Assembly: GCA_002104905.1 (NCBI GenBank)
Contig: MCFE01000010.1
Span: 62,001-126,000, forward strand
DNA: 64,000 nt
Direction: 5' to 3'
Source: Basidiobolus meristosporus CBS 931.73
Taxonomy: Eukaryota > Basidiobolomycota > Basidiobolomycetes > Basidiobolales > Basidiobolaceae
Below, piece by piece: positions 32,233-42,641 of the stretch. The notes under the pieces are model-generated. The model was not told where the DNA came from, searched no databases, and saw only the letters and a list, made by a program, of their open reading frames with translations. Positions within the stretch are counted from its first letter, which is position 1. Every line of letters begins with the position of its first letter. A program made the position numbers and the translations under genes.

Positions 32233-35200
32233 CAGGCTTGCAACTGGACCCACCCATGAAAATCCAGCATGTCCAAGAATCTTCCTTTGCCACAAAATCT
32301 ATCCAGTCCTTGAGAATGCCTGTCAAAATCTGGATCCCTAACTCCAGTCCTGTCCCAGCCCTAGCCCTGATTGATTCCGGTGCTTCATCCTGTTTTGTTG
32401 ACCAAGCCTTTGTCCAGAAGCACTCTATTCCTGTTACCTTGAAATCCTGTCCAGTCCAAGTAGAAGTTATTGATGGAAGATCACTCTCCTCTGGTGCCAT
32501 TACCCATGAAACATGATTACTCCAGCTGTCCAGTACTGCCCACCAAGAAAGAATTGCCTTCAACATCATCAACTCAACACACTATCCTACTGTGCATGGA
32601 AGCTCATGGTTGAGCTACCACAATCCAAGTATTGATTGGAAATCCAAGATCCTGTCATTCACCAGATCCCACCAAGTCAACTCCATGAAATCTCCAGACC
32701 CTGATAACCATGAAAAGACTGTTGCCAACAGTTCAACAGCCCAAGATACCTTGCCAGCTGAAGGAGCCCCCTCAGCAACTATACCAGCCAAGTACCAAGA
32801 GTTTGCCCATGTCTTTGACAAGAAGAAAGCAGAACTCCTCCCTGACCATTGGCCTTACAACTGCCCTATTGACCTTGAAGATGGAAAAGTCCCTCCATTT
32901 GGCCCAATATATAACCTCTCCCAGCTGGAGTTGAAAGAACTCCATGGTTATATTGAAGAAAACCTCCAGAAGGGTTTTATTCAGCACTCCAAATCACCTG
33001 CTGGAGCCCCAATCCTCTTTGTCAAGACAAAGGATGGCACACTCAGATTGTGAGTGGACTACTGTGCTTTGAATAAGATCATAGTCAAGAACCACTACCC
33101 CCTGCCCCTGATCAACACACTGTTGGATCAGCTATCTGCTGCCCAAGTCTTCACCAAGATAGACTTGAGAGGAGCTTACAATCTTGTCAGAATCAAGCCT
33201 GGTGATGAATGGAAAATGCCTTTCGCACAAGATATGTCACTTTGAGTACAAAGTAATGCCATTTGGCCTCACCAATGCCCCTGCTGTGTTTCAACACCTC
33301 ATGAATGACATATTCCATGAATACCTTGACCAGTTTGTGGTAATCTACCTTGATGATATTCTCATATACTCCAAGAGCCAAGATGAACATGATGAACATG
33401 TCAAGAAAGTATTGAGAAAACTAGACTCTGCCGGTCTCTACGCCAAGCTAGAGAAGTGTGAATTTGACCAGAGAGAAGTGGAATTTCTTGGTTACCTCAT
33501 CAGCCCTGAGGGAACAAGAATGGACTCAAAGAAAGTTGACTCAGTCCAATCCTGGAAAACTCCAAGCTCAGTCAAGGAAGTACAATCCTTCCTGGGATTT
33601 GCCAACTTCTATTGCAGGTTCATAGCCAACTACTCCAAGATAGTCACCCCTCTGACAAAGCTTACCCAGAAGAACACACCTTTTGCCTGGAATGAGGAGC
33701 AATCCAGCTCATTCAACCAACTCATGAAATCTTTCCTGAAGGCCCCCCTGCTTGCCCACCCTGACCTTGAGAAGCAATTCATTGTGGAGACTGATGCTTC
33801 TGATTTTGCCCTTGGTGCCATACTCTCACAGTATGATGAGGACAATGTGTTGCACCCCATTGCATTCTACTCTCAGAAGCTTTCCCCTGCAGAGATCAAC
33901 TACAATATCTATGATAAGGAGTTGCTTGCCATCATTGTAGCCTCTGAGCAATGGAGACACTACCTGGATGGTGCAAAACACAAAATCAAAGTCTTCTGTG
34001 ACCATAAGAACCTTGAGAACTTTGCAACTTCCAAAGTACTAAACTGGAGACAAGCCAGATGGTCACTCTTCCTGTCCAGCTTTGACTTTACTATCACCTA
34101 TAGACCTGGTGCAAAGCAAGGAAAGCCGGATGCCCTGTCCAGAAAAAAGGAATCTGCCCTGGAAGAGGGTGATGATGCCTGTCGGCAAATGGAACACCCA
34201 TTGCTGAGCAAGAAACATTTTGAAATTCTTGCCACCCAGTCCTCAAGTCTTGTCATCCCTTCATTCCTAGTAAGGATATCTGAATCCCAAGCCTCTGATA
34301 TGACTTCCTGCACCATCAAGAAATATCTGGAATCCCCAGTTGGGCCCCCTCCCAAGTTCCCAAACATCCAGAACCAGCATTTGGTAAACAACCTCATCTA
34401 CCACAAGAAGCAGCTTTATGTCCCAGACCTTGCCACCCAGCTAGACATCATTAAGTCTTGGCATGATTCAATGGCTGCAGGCCACTTTGGTACTGCCAAA
34501 ACCTTGAATGCTATCAAAAGAGATTTCTGGTGGCCTAGAATGATAACTCTTATCAAAGAGTACATTCTGACTTGTGATATTTGCAACCGTGCAAAACCAG
34601 CCAGACACCAGCCCTATGGACTTCTTCAGCCCCTGCCTATCCCAGAACACCAATGGAGATCTATATCTATGGACTTCATTACTGACCTCCCTGAGTCATG
34701 TGGCTTCAATGCTATACTTGTAGTGGCTGACCAGCTGACCAAGATGGCTCACTTTATCCCTTGCTGTAAGAACACTGATGCAAAAGAAACTGCTGTTTTA
34801 GTCCTGAAGAATATTTTCCGCCTTCATGGTATCCCCAGTGATATTGTGTCAGATAGAGGCCCACAGTTTGCGTCCAAGTTTTGGAAACACTTCATGCAAT
34901 ACCATGGTGTTCAAGTCAAGCTCTCTACTGCCTTCCTTCCACAGTCTAATGGCCATACTGAAAGAATCAACCAGATTTTAGAGCAATACCTCCGGTGCTA
35001 TATCAATTACTAGCAAGACAATTGGGCTGATCTACTCCCTGTTGCTGAGTTTGCCTACAACAACTCAAGCCATAGTGCAACTGGTTTTACACCATTCTAT
35101 GCAAACTATGGATTCCACCCCCAGTTTGATATCCAGATTCCAACAAACCCAATGAGCCCACATGCAGCTGAACATGCCCAAGCAATCCAGGACATCCAGA

Positions 35201-35642
35201 ACACCCTCAAGGAAGAGCTATCCTTAGCTCAGGAAAGCTACAAGAAATCTGCCAATCTGAAACTGCATCCCGGCCCTGATCTTAATGAAGGACATTCAGT
35301 ATGGTTGCTCAGAAGAAGCATCAGTACCAACCGCCCTTGTGACAAGTTGGATTTCAAGAAACTTGTTCCTTCAAGATCAAGAAGAAGTTTAGCCCTATAG
35401 TATATCAGCTACAGTTACCAGCAAGTATGAAAATCCATGATACTTTCCATGTGTCCCTCCTAGAGCCGTATTGTAGGAACACATTGCCAAACCGGCAAGA
35501 AGCAAAGCCCCAAGCCATCCAGGTTGACCAATATCAAGAATTTGAAGTTAAACAGATTCTAGACTCCAAGTATATCTGGTCAAAGCTGTACTACTTAGTA
35601 GACTGGATTGGTTATGATCCAAGTGACCAAACATGGGAACCG
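32193..35642 (+). pseudogene. E pol: protease, RT, RNase H, integrase and start of chromodomain, damaged
   Basis: Protease 'LIDSGASSCFVDQAF' (about 32,370); RT with '[20 protein letters not shown]' and catalytic 'YLDDILIYS' (about 33,345); RNase H 'ETDASDFALGAILSQY' and 'NIYDKELLAI'; integrase zinc region ('HDSMAAGHFG', 'CDICNRAK'), core 'SMDFITDLPES' and 'VSDRGPQFAS'; chromodomain 'FEVKQILDSKYIWSKLYYLV' cut by C2. Damage: TGA at 32514 and 33051, one-base loss near 33,230, TAG at 35011, one-base loss near 35,350. The domain order is complete, so the copy decayed recently. Confidence 0.92.
32205..32249 (+). promoter_or_regulatory. -1 ribosomal frameshift signal between E gag and pol
   Basis: Heptamer G GGA AAC (32205-32211) lies in the gag frame as X XXY YYZ. 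A 6-nt spacer (32212-32217) is followed by a perfect 11-bp stem: GTCCAGTTGCA (32218-32228), a 10-nt loop that contains the gag stop, and TGCAACTGGAC (32239-32249). The -1 frame is open from 32193 into the protease. GGGAAAC is a known -1 site in some retroviruses. Function is inferred from this layout. Confidence 0.8.
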
Positions 35643-35643
35643 G

Positions 35644-36447
35644 TGTGGTGGTGTAGAGGCACTCCTGGGAGAAGCTACACAACTCAAGGTGTGTGAGGTG
35701 TCTGATGGGTGCAATAACCTCTGTGTCTAAACTGCTGGTGTCTTTGTCAATATGCCACTATGGTAAAAGCTCCTGCTTCTCTAGCTTCCTAGGTGCTCCA
35801 AGTGTCTCCAAAGGCCTCTGTGTGTCTTGTGCACTACCCTGAAAAGCTCCTTGATGGCAGGTCTGAGATGTACTGTTGAAGGCAGGTGCAGTGATCAACT
35901 GCTAATCAATAAGGGAGAAGTGTTACTGATAGAAGGGATGATTTATTGATGAGGGATTCCTTTCCCTTAAATACTTTTCCTGATTGCCAAGTGATTACTA
36001 ATGACAAGGTTCTAGAAGATTCTAGGTATCAGTGGAATTCTTGATGACATCACTATGAGCTAAAAATATGCCAAGAATGTCCTGGAAGGTTCTAAAAGGC
36101 ACAGCACTCCCAACCAATCAGGAATCAGTAGTCTGAAACCTGTGCAACATAGAAATACCATATATGGTATTGAAATGGTAGGGATGGTAACACAGATCTA
36201 GGTCATGTGTCACAGGTACTGACGCGGGTACTTGCCTTATATAGATACATCTACTGATCACAAAGCTGAATAACATCTGGGATAACTAATGCTAATAACT
36301 AATCAGGGTAAACACCATATGGGGATAATACTGATAATATGGGCAAAAGAAGAATGGGATAATACTGATAAGATAAAACATGGATAAGTATATCATAATG
36401 ACTATATGAATAAACTTGTCTGTGGGAGGTATGTTTACCCTACCACA
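35644..36447 (-). repeat. C2 LTR (left)
   Basis: 804 bp, TGTGGTGG…TACCACA, identical by eye to 38457-39260. Carries the HSE-like motif and the CArG palindrome. Confidence 0.92.
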
Positions 36448-36525
36448 TCCACCCCCCACTTGAGCTAAAAAGTTTCAGGGAGCTTTTTAGCTAACCACTG
36501 TAAGTTTGGAGAACAAAGTGCTCTC

Positions 36526-38382
36526 TCAGTCTTCCTCAATGAAGCCACCTGTCCTTTCTTGAGATAGAAATCTACATGATGTCATTGATCGGATATTGTT
36601 TGTGTCCACACCACAGAAGGTTGCTGTTAGTCCTGGGCTCTCTGAGTATATAGTATACCATGCTGAACCATCTGGGTAGTTCACTGCAGTTGCTCTTGCT
36701 TTCACCTCCCATGGTCTTCCAAGAAGTAATTCAAAGTTAGCCTTTGCACAAATGAATACTGGGATCTCATGGGGTATTCCTTCAATGATGAGAGGGAAGC
36801 TGTGAATAATTCCTAAAAGCTTTGATTGCCCTGAGTTGGCATCCTTCATGCTCCAATTGATATTGGTGTCTATGGGCAATAGGTCTTTGCATGGTAGTTG
36901 TTTCCAAGCCTCCAAAGGCATCACACATATCTCAGATCCACTGTCTATATGACATAGGATTTCTTGATTATGCACAGTTCCTGTAGTTGTTGCAGTTGCC
37001 ACTGAGTAGTAGTGTTTCTGGCTTTGATGCAGCTTACTAATATCTTTGCTTCCTTGAACTGTCCTGACCTGGTTGCCTTGAGTTGCTTCAATTGGATGCT
37101 TTCTTATTCTGATATGCTCATCCAGAGTCTTTCTTACAGATGGTGATACACTGAGTAGCTCTCCAACCTTGATTGATATGTTGCTTCCTAGTATATGACT
37201 TGTCAGAGCCTCTGGGGTACCATTTTGCTTGACTCTAGGCTGCATGTGGTAGTTGTTGGCTTTGGCAGACTCTTGTAAAATTAATGGGGGTGATGCTTTC
37301 TTCTCAATCACAACTTCTGGCTCACATCTTGGTACTTTTGTTGCTGGGCCTGGATTAGTCATTTTTTCAGGATGGTGTCTCTTTGAAGCATAAATTGAAG
37401 CTATATGATCTTGGGCCTCTCTGGGGTCCTCATAGTCAAAGTTCAGAACTTCAGCTGGATCAAAGTAGTCAGGATCTTCTTCTTCATGGAGGTGAACCTT
37501 TCTTGTTTGAGAGGTGACTTGCTTGTAGTGAACTCTCATTCCTCCTTGTCCAAATGCTGTGGATAATTTGTCACCATGCTTACTGACTATGTATCCCTGA
37601 GGACTATATAGGATATCACCTGTGGATAGTAATGACTGAAGCTCTTGGCAATTTCTCTTGGAATGGTTGGCAGAGTCACACCACATGCATGTATATTTGA
37701 CTTCTTTCTCTACTGGCTTCTGACCATATGCTTTGCTGGCAAGTAGCAAAGAGAGTTTCTCTAGTTGCTGTGTCAGCTCCTGAATTTGAGTGCTTTGATT
37801 GCTGGGATTAAGTATGTCTTGGCTATCTTGGTTTTGTTCTGGGCTTGAAAGAAGCTTTCTGATTGGTGAGGTTTCTTCAGGGGCAAGTAGAATCTGCTTA
37901 GCTAACTGAAATGCAGGCAGTGAACTCATAGCTTTCACAGTAGGATTGTTTTCAATCCTTCTCACCAGGCCTTCGGGTAGTGCTCTGAGCAGATAGGCAG
38001 ATAATGTCAGATCAGTGATAATGCCTTGGGCTTTCAGTGACTCTCCAATTTGCTCAAGGCCACTCAAGTATTCTTTCAATGGTAGCTGCTTAAACTTGCT
38101 ATAAGCAAAGTTCTCCAAGTCTTGAAGTGTGTAGTCAACTTGTCTCTCTCCATATTCATCAATCAAGTAGCTCTTCAAGAGGGTCCAATTTGTCAGCAGA
38201 TCATTTCTTTCATATAATGAGAGCATGATCTCATCAGTGCTGTAGGGGGGCATCTCTCCAGCCATAATGGCCTCAGGTATTTTGTGAGCTCTGCAGAAAA
38301 GCTCCCACCTCTTGATGAAAGCTTTAACTTTGGTTCCATCAAAGAAAGGAGTTCCTTGCATTCCTGGTAAAGGTAGATCCAT
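36526..38382 (-). CDS. C2 Gag-protease polyprotein (618 aa)
   Basis: Same length as the C1 protein and almost the same sequence; scattered single-residue differences are visible. Zinc knuckle C-x2-C-x4-H-x4-C and aspartic protease 'HIDSGSEICVMP' are kept. No RT or integrase follows. The open frame in two independent copies shows that Gag and protease are under selection or that both copies are very young. Confidence 0.9.
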   Translation of the reverse strand: MDLPLPGMQGTPFFDGTKVKAFIKRWELFCRAHKIPEAIMAGEMPPYSTDEIMLSLYERNDLLTNWTLLKSYLIDEYGERQVDYTLQDLENFAYSKFKQLPLKEYLSGLEQIGESLKAQGIITDLTLSAYLLRALPEGLVRRIENNPTVKAMSSLPAFQLAKQILLAPEETSPIRKLLSSPEQNQDSQDILNPSNQSTQIQELTQQLEKLSLLLASKAYGQKPVEKEVKYTCMWCDSANHSKRNCQELQSLLSTGDILYSPQGYIVSKHGDKLSTAFGQGGMRVHYKQVTSQTRKVHLHEEEDPDYFDPAEVLNFDYEDPREAQDHIASIYASKRHHPEKMTNPGPATKVPRCEPEVVIEKKASPPLILQESAKANNYHMQPRVKQNGTPEALTSHILGSNISIKVGELLSVSPSVRKTLDEHIRIRKHPIEATQGNQVRTVQGSKDISKLHQSQKHYYSVATATTTGTVHNQEILCHIDSGSEICVMPLEAWKQLPCKDLLPIDTNINWSMKDANSGQSKLLGIIHSFPLIIEGIPHEIPVFICAKANFELLLGRPWEVKARATAVNYPDGSAWYTIYSESPGLTATFCGVDTNNIRSMTSCRFLSQERTGGFIEED

Positions 38383-38456
38383 GGTCTTGATAATTTGTTC
38401 TTTCTTAAGTCTTCTAGGGGCAGTTCAGTCAAACCCCCCACGTTGGGTGCCAAATA

Positions 38457-39260
38457 TGTGGTGGTGTAGAGGCACTCCTGGGAGAAGCTACACAACTCAA
38501 GGTGTGTGAGGTGTCTGATGGGTGCAATAACCTCTGTGTCTAAACTGCTGGTGTCTTTGTCAATATGCCACTATGGTAAAAGCTCCTGCTTCTCTAGCTT
38601 CCTAGGTGCTCCAAGTGTCTCCAAAGGCCTCTGTGTGTCTTGTGCACTACCCTGAAAAGCTCCTTGATGGCAGGTCTGAGATGTACTGTTGAAGGCAGGT
38701 GCAGTGATCAACTGCTAATCAATAAGGGAGAAGTGTTACTGATAGAAGGGATGATTTATTGATGAGGGATTCCTTTCCCTTAAATACTTTTCCTGATTGC
38801 CAAGTGATTACTAATGACAAGGTTCTAGAAGATTCTAGGTATCAGTGGAATTCTTGATGACATCACTATGAGCTAAAAATATGCCAAGAATGTCCTGGAA
38901 GGTTCTAAAAGGCACAGCACTCCCAACCAATCAGGAATCAGTAGTCTGAAACCTGTGCAACATAGAAATACCATATATGGTATTGAAATGGTAGGGATGG
39001 TAACACAGATCTAGGTCATGTGTCACAGGTACTGACGCGGGTACTTGCCTTATATAGATACATCTACTGATCACAAAGCTGAATAACATCTGGGATAACT
39101 AATGCTAATAACTAATCAGGGTAAACACCATATGGGGATAATACTGATAATATGGGCAAAAGAAGAATGGGATAATACTGATAAGATAAAACATGGATAA
39201 GTATATCATAATGACTATATGAATAAACTTGTCTGTGGGAGGTATGTTTACCCTACCACA
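38457..39260 (-). repeat. C2 LTR (right)
   Basis: 804 bp, followed by CCGG and the remaining E codons. Confidence 0.92.
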
Positions 39261-39371
39261 CCGGCTACCCATCTCACTAATTGTCAAGAACTAGTTACCC
39301 AGTTCCACCAACAATATCCTGCAAAACCTGCCCCAAAGGGAAACAGAGCTATGCCTGGAAGAGGAGAATAG
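39261..39371 (+). pseudogene. End of E pol after C2, with purine tract
   Basis: After the CCGG duplication the E frame resumes (Pro-Ala-Thr-His-Leu…) and ends MPGRGE-stop. The stop TAG directly abuts the 3' LTR. The last codons (GGAAGAGGAGAA) form the purine tract, so the coding end and the plus-strand primer overlap. Confidence 0.85.
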
Positions 39372-39899
39372 TGTCATAATCACATGACAACCATGAACAC
39401 CCATGCCAAGTTTCAGCTTCCTAGCTCAATTTCTAAGAGATTCCTTCTGGAACCTTCTACCACCTTCCAGAAAGTTCCTGACCATTCCAAACCATTGTTA
39501 AACAATGGAGCATTCCATGGAACCTTCCCATCATATTTTTCATAGTCCAGTACCATATATGGAAATACCAGGTCACATGACTTAGTCACATGATCAGGTG
39601 ATCCAATCCATTTCCCCATCCTGTCTCAGTGCCGTGTCATCTATGTCATTATCCCCAGCACCATTGCTGTGCCTCACCCCACAACCCCATTAGTATTAGC
39701 TAATATCTCTCAGCATCAGTATAGTCAAAAAGTATATATAGTCCTATCCCCCCTTAAGTATTCCTCAGTCTGATAAACACAGGTCTTGAATAAACAGCCT
39801 TGCCTTGGAAATCCGCCTTGCCTTGTTGATCCACACCTAAGTCCTTTCCTGGTCCTGCTGTGCCTAGCTTTTCCTCCTGCCTTGTGTCTATTCATAACA
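39372..39899 (+). repeat. E 3' LTR
   Basis: TGTCATAATCACATGACA…TCTATTCATAACA, followed by GTCTC. About eleven differences from the 5' LTR, mostly transitions. Confidence 0.93.
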
Positions 39900-39904
39900 G
39901 TCTC

Positions 39905-40140
39905 TCTCTATATTCATCAATCAAGTAGCTCTTCAAGAGGGTCCAATTTGTCAGCAGATCATTTCTTTCATATAATGAGAGCATGATCTCATCAGTGCTG
40001 TAGGGGGGCATCTCTTCAGCCATAATGGCCTCAGGTATTTTGTGGGCTCTGCAGAAAAGCTCCCACCTCTTGATGAAAGCTTTGAGTTTAGTTCCATCAA
40101 AGAAAGGGGTTCCTTTCATTCCTGGTAAAGGTAGATCCAT
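39905..40140 (-). pseudogene. C3 Gag-protease gene, 5' portion
   Basis: Encodes the N-terminus of the C-family Gag ('MDLPLPGMKGTPFFDGTKLK') up to the E insertion point. The remainder is at 28745-30360. Confidence 0.9.
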
Positions 40141-40214
40141 GGTCTTGATAATTTGTTCTTTCTTAAGTCTTCTAGGGGCAGTTCAGTCAAACCCCCCACA
40201 TTGGGTGCCAATTA

Positions 40215-41017
40215 TGTGGTGGTGTAGAGGTACTCCTGGGAGAAGCTACACAACTCAAGGTGTGTGAGGTGTCTGATGGGTGCAATAACCTCTGTGTCTA
40301 AACTGCTGGTGTCTTTGTCAATATGTCACTATGGTAAAAGCTCCTGCTTCTTTAGCTTCCTAGGTGCTCCAAGTGTCTCCAAAGGCCTCTGTGTTTCTTG
40401 TGCACTACCCCAAAAAGCTCCTTGATGGCAGGTCTGAGATGTACTGTTGAAGGCAGGTGCAGTGATCAACTGCTATTCAATAAGGTAGAAGTGTTACTGA
40501 TAGAAGGGATGATTTATTGATGAGGGATTGCTTTCCCTTAAATACTTTCCCTGATTGCCAAGTGATTACTAATGACAAGGTTCTAGAAGATTCTAAGTAT
40601 CAGTGGAATTCTTGATGACATCACTATGAGCTAAAAATATGCCAAGAATGTCATGGAAGGTTCTAAAAGGCACAGCACTTTCAACCAATCAGGAATCAGT
40701 AGTCTGACACCTGTGCAACATGGAAATACCACATATGGTATTGAAATGGTAGGGATGGTAACGCAGACCTAGGTCATGTGTCACAGGTACTGATGCAGGT
40801 ACTTGCCTTATTTAGATGCATCTACTTATCACAAAGCTGAATAACATCTGGGATAACTAATGCTAATAACTAATCAGGGTAAACATCATATGGGGATAAC
40901 ACTAATAATATGGGCAAAAGAAGAATGGGATAATACTGATAAGATAAATATGGATAAGTATATCATAATGACTATATGAGTAAACTTGTCTGTGGGAGGT
41001 ATGTTTACCCTACCACA
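40215..41017 (-). repeat. C3 LTR (right)
   Basis: 803 bp. The CArG box is changed by one base (CCACATATGG). Followed by CCAG and H3 accessory sequence. Confidence 0.92.
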
Positions 41018-41570
41018 CCAGCACTGTCCTGGCAACCTGATATTTCTTAACTGCTGGTTATGAGCCTTTAGCTTGCTTATGACTGGCTCATGAGAATGCT
41101 AGGAGTTTATGTTAGAGTCAGGTCCTTCACTGCTACCTAGAATGAGTACTTCTTGCAATGAGCTATTTTTTTACCTTGATAAATGTTGCTTTGATACATT
41201 ATTTCTGCTGCTTGCATGTTACCAGCACTCTTCTGGCTACCTGTTGTTTCTTTGCTGCTTATTTAGAGCTTCCAGCACTGCTTATGGCAAGCTCTCAAGG
41301 AAGCTGCTGACTTTTATAGTGTAGCACCCCTTTTCCTCTGCCTTTGATGGTTTCTGCCTTCCTGGTGACACTTTTCTAGCATACCAATGCAGGCCCAAGA
41401 GCTGTTTGTGAGCCTGAATCCAGGATAGTGCTCATGGAGTAGGTGAAGCACATTCTGCTTGGTCTTGAGTTCCCGTTAGTCCCATAGGATGTTAGCCCTG
41501 AGGTAATACTATGCTGGACTTCTCATGGTCTCTCAGATACTGGGCCATTCTTCATCATTACACTCAGTGG

Positions 41571-42641
41571 TGTGGTGGTGTATAGGTCCAAGGGAGAAAT
41601 ACGTCCAACACTTCTCAAGTGTTTTGTGTGTGGGGTATTCACTGGGTGCAATAACCTCTGGCAAAAGCTTGCTAGGAATACTTGGGTTCTGTCTCTAATC
41701 TAATGTGAAGGGGAATAAAGCCTCAAGCTTGTCAAGGCAAAATTATTGAGCTATAATCCCCAACTTAGTTGGCATCTTAACAAAAGTATGTGCTGGGTTC
41801 AGCATCCTTTGAGATGACAATGTACTAAAGCTTCCAAAGTCAAAACAACTGTAAACTCCTCCAGTGGGGACTTGATAAGAATGCAGCTGTGGTCAATAGT
41901 TACAAAGACAGATAAGTATCTTTGCCTGTACAAGAACAAACTTGGGAAAGAATCAAATAAAATAAAGGATACCTACACTGAGTATTCCTCACAAGTAGTG
42001 CCTCCAAGGTCAGTGGGCTGTCAGTGTGGTTTCCTGGGAGTGTCCTGTGGTCTGGGGTCAGAAGTTCAGGTAGCAGCAGGTATCAGTGATCAGACCAATC
42101 AACAAGTCAGTATATTGATAAAAGGGATGATGATTTATTGTTGAGGGATAGCCTCCCTTAAATTCTTTTCTAACTGGCTAAGTTATTACTAATCATGGTA
42201 TTCCAGAAGGTTCCAGATATCAATAGAAATCTTAATGACATCAGAATGACCTATGAATGTTCTAAATAGGTGCTGGAAAGTTCTAAGAGGTACAGCACAT
42301 CCAACCAATCAGGAATCAGTATTCTGAAACCTGTGTAACATAGAGTTACCATATATGGTATGGAAATGGTAGGGATGGTGACATGGGTTGATCATGTATC
42401 ATGGGTACTGGCGCGGGTACTTGCCTAATATAGAAGCACATATAGCTAGTAATCTTACATAAAGTGAGGGGTAACTTATGCAATAAGGTAAGCAGGTGAG
42501 ATAGTCAATCAGCTTATGGGAAAGTATTGATTGGGTAAGACAAATGGGATAAAACTAAAATAAATGTAGTAGAGATATAGGGAAGTAGAAAATAAGGGAA
42601 TGAGCACATCTGTCAGTGGGTGTCACTGTCACCCCACTACA
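41571..42641 (-). repeat. S-family solo LTR in the H3 accessory gene
   Basis: 1,071 bp, TGTGGTGGTGTATAGGTCC…CACCCCACTACA. The flanks GTGG and GCAG would both derive from GCGG by opposite CpG-type transitions. Closely similar to 23902-24971. Confidence 0.85.

Larger units (their letters stand above)
35644..39260 (-). mobile_element. C2: intact 3,617-bp Gag-protease-only element inside E
   Basis: LTRs 35644-36447 and 38457-39260 (804 bp, no difference seen), exact duplication CCGG (35640-35643, 39261-39264). Same size and layout as C1: primer site at 38436-38452, one ORF, hairpin, purine tract. It interrupts the chromodomain codons of E just after 'DQTWEP'. It is the youngest layer of the nest. 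Confidence 0.93.
30366..39899 (+). mobile_element. E: Ty3 chromovirus, self-priming type, interrupted by C2
   Basis: LTRs 30366-30893 and 39372-39899 (528 bp each, about 2% different) and exact 5-bp duplication GTCTC (30361-30365, 39900-39904) within C3. Content: gag (31300-32232), a -1 frameshift signal, then protease, RT, RNase H, integrase and a C-terminal chromodomain. C2 (35644-39260) sits in the chromodomain codons with duplication CCGG. Protein order PR-RT-RH-IN with chromodomain places it among Ty3 chromoviruses. The 11-nt self-complementarity to the primer site is as in Tf1/sushi. At least three stops and two frameshifts in pol inactivate it. Confidence 0.93.
27861..41017 (-). mobile_element. 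C3: Gag-protease-only element, interrupted by E
   Basis: LTRs 27861-28664 (804 bp) and 40215-41017 (803 bp) differ at about 20 positions. Flanks are CCGG (27857-27860) and CCAG (41018-41021), a duplication with one CpG-type change. Removing E and one copy of its GTCTC duplication leaves about 3.6 kb, the size of C1 and C2. It lies in the H3 accessory gene. The Gag-protease ORF is broken by E and by point changes. Confidence 0.9.

Noticed and set aside
32159-32821. Long minus-strand frames over E gag/pol
   Set aside because: Shadows of the plus-strand pol; no domains seen.
41065-41076. GGTTATGAGCC, resembling the Copia primer site
   Set aside because: It lies within the H3 accessory gene, which aligns to H2 without any LTR next to it; chance similarity.
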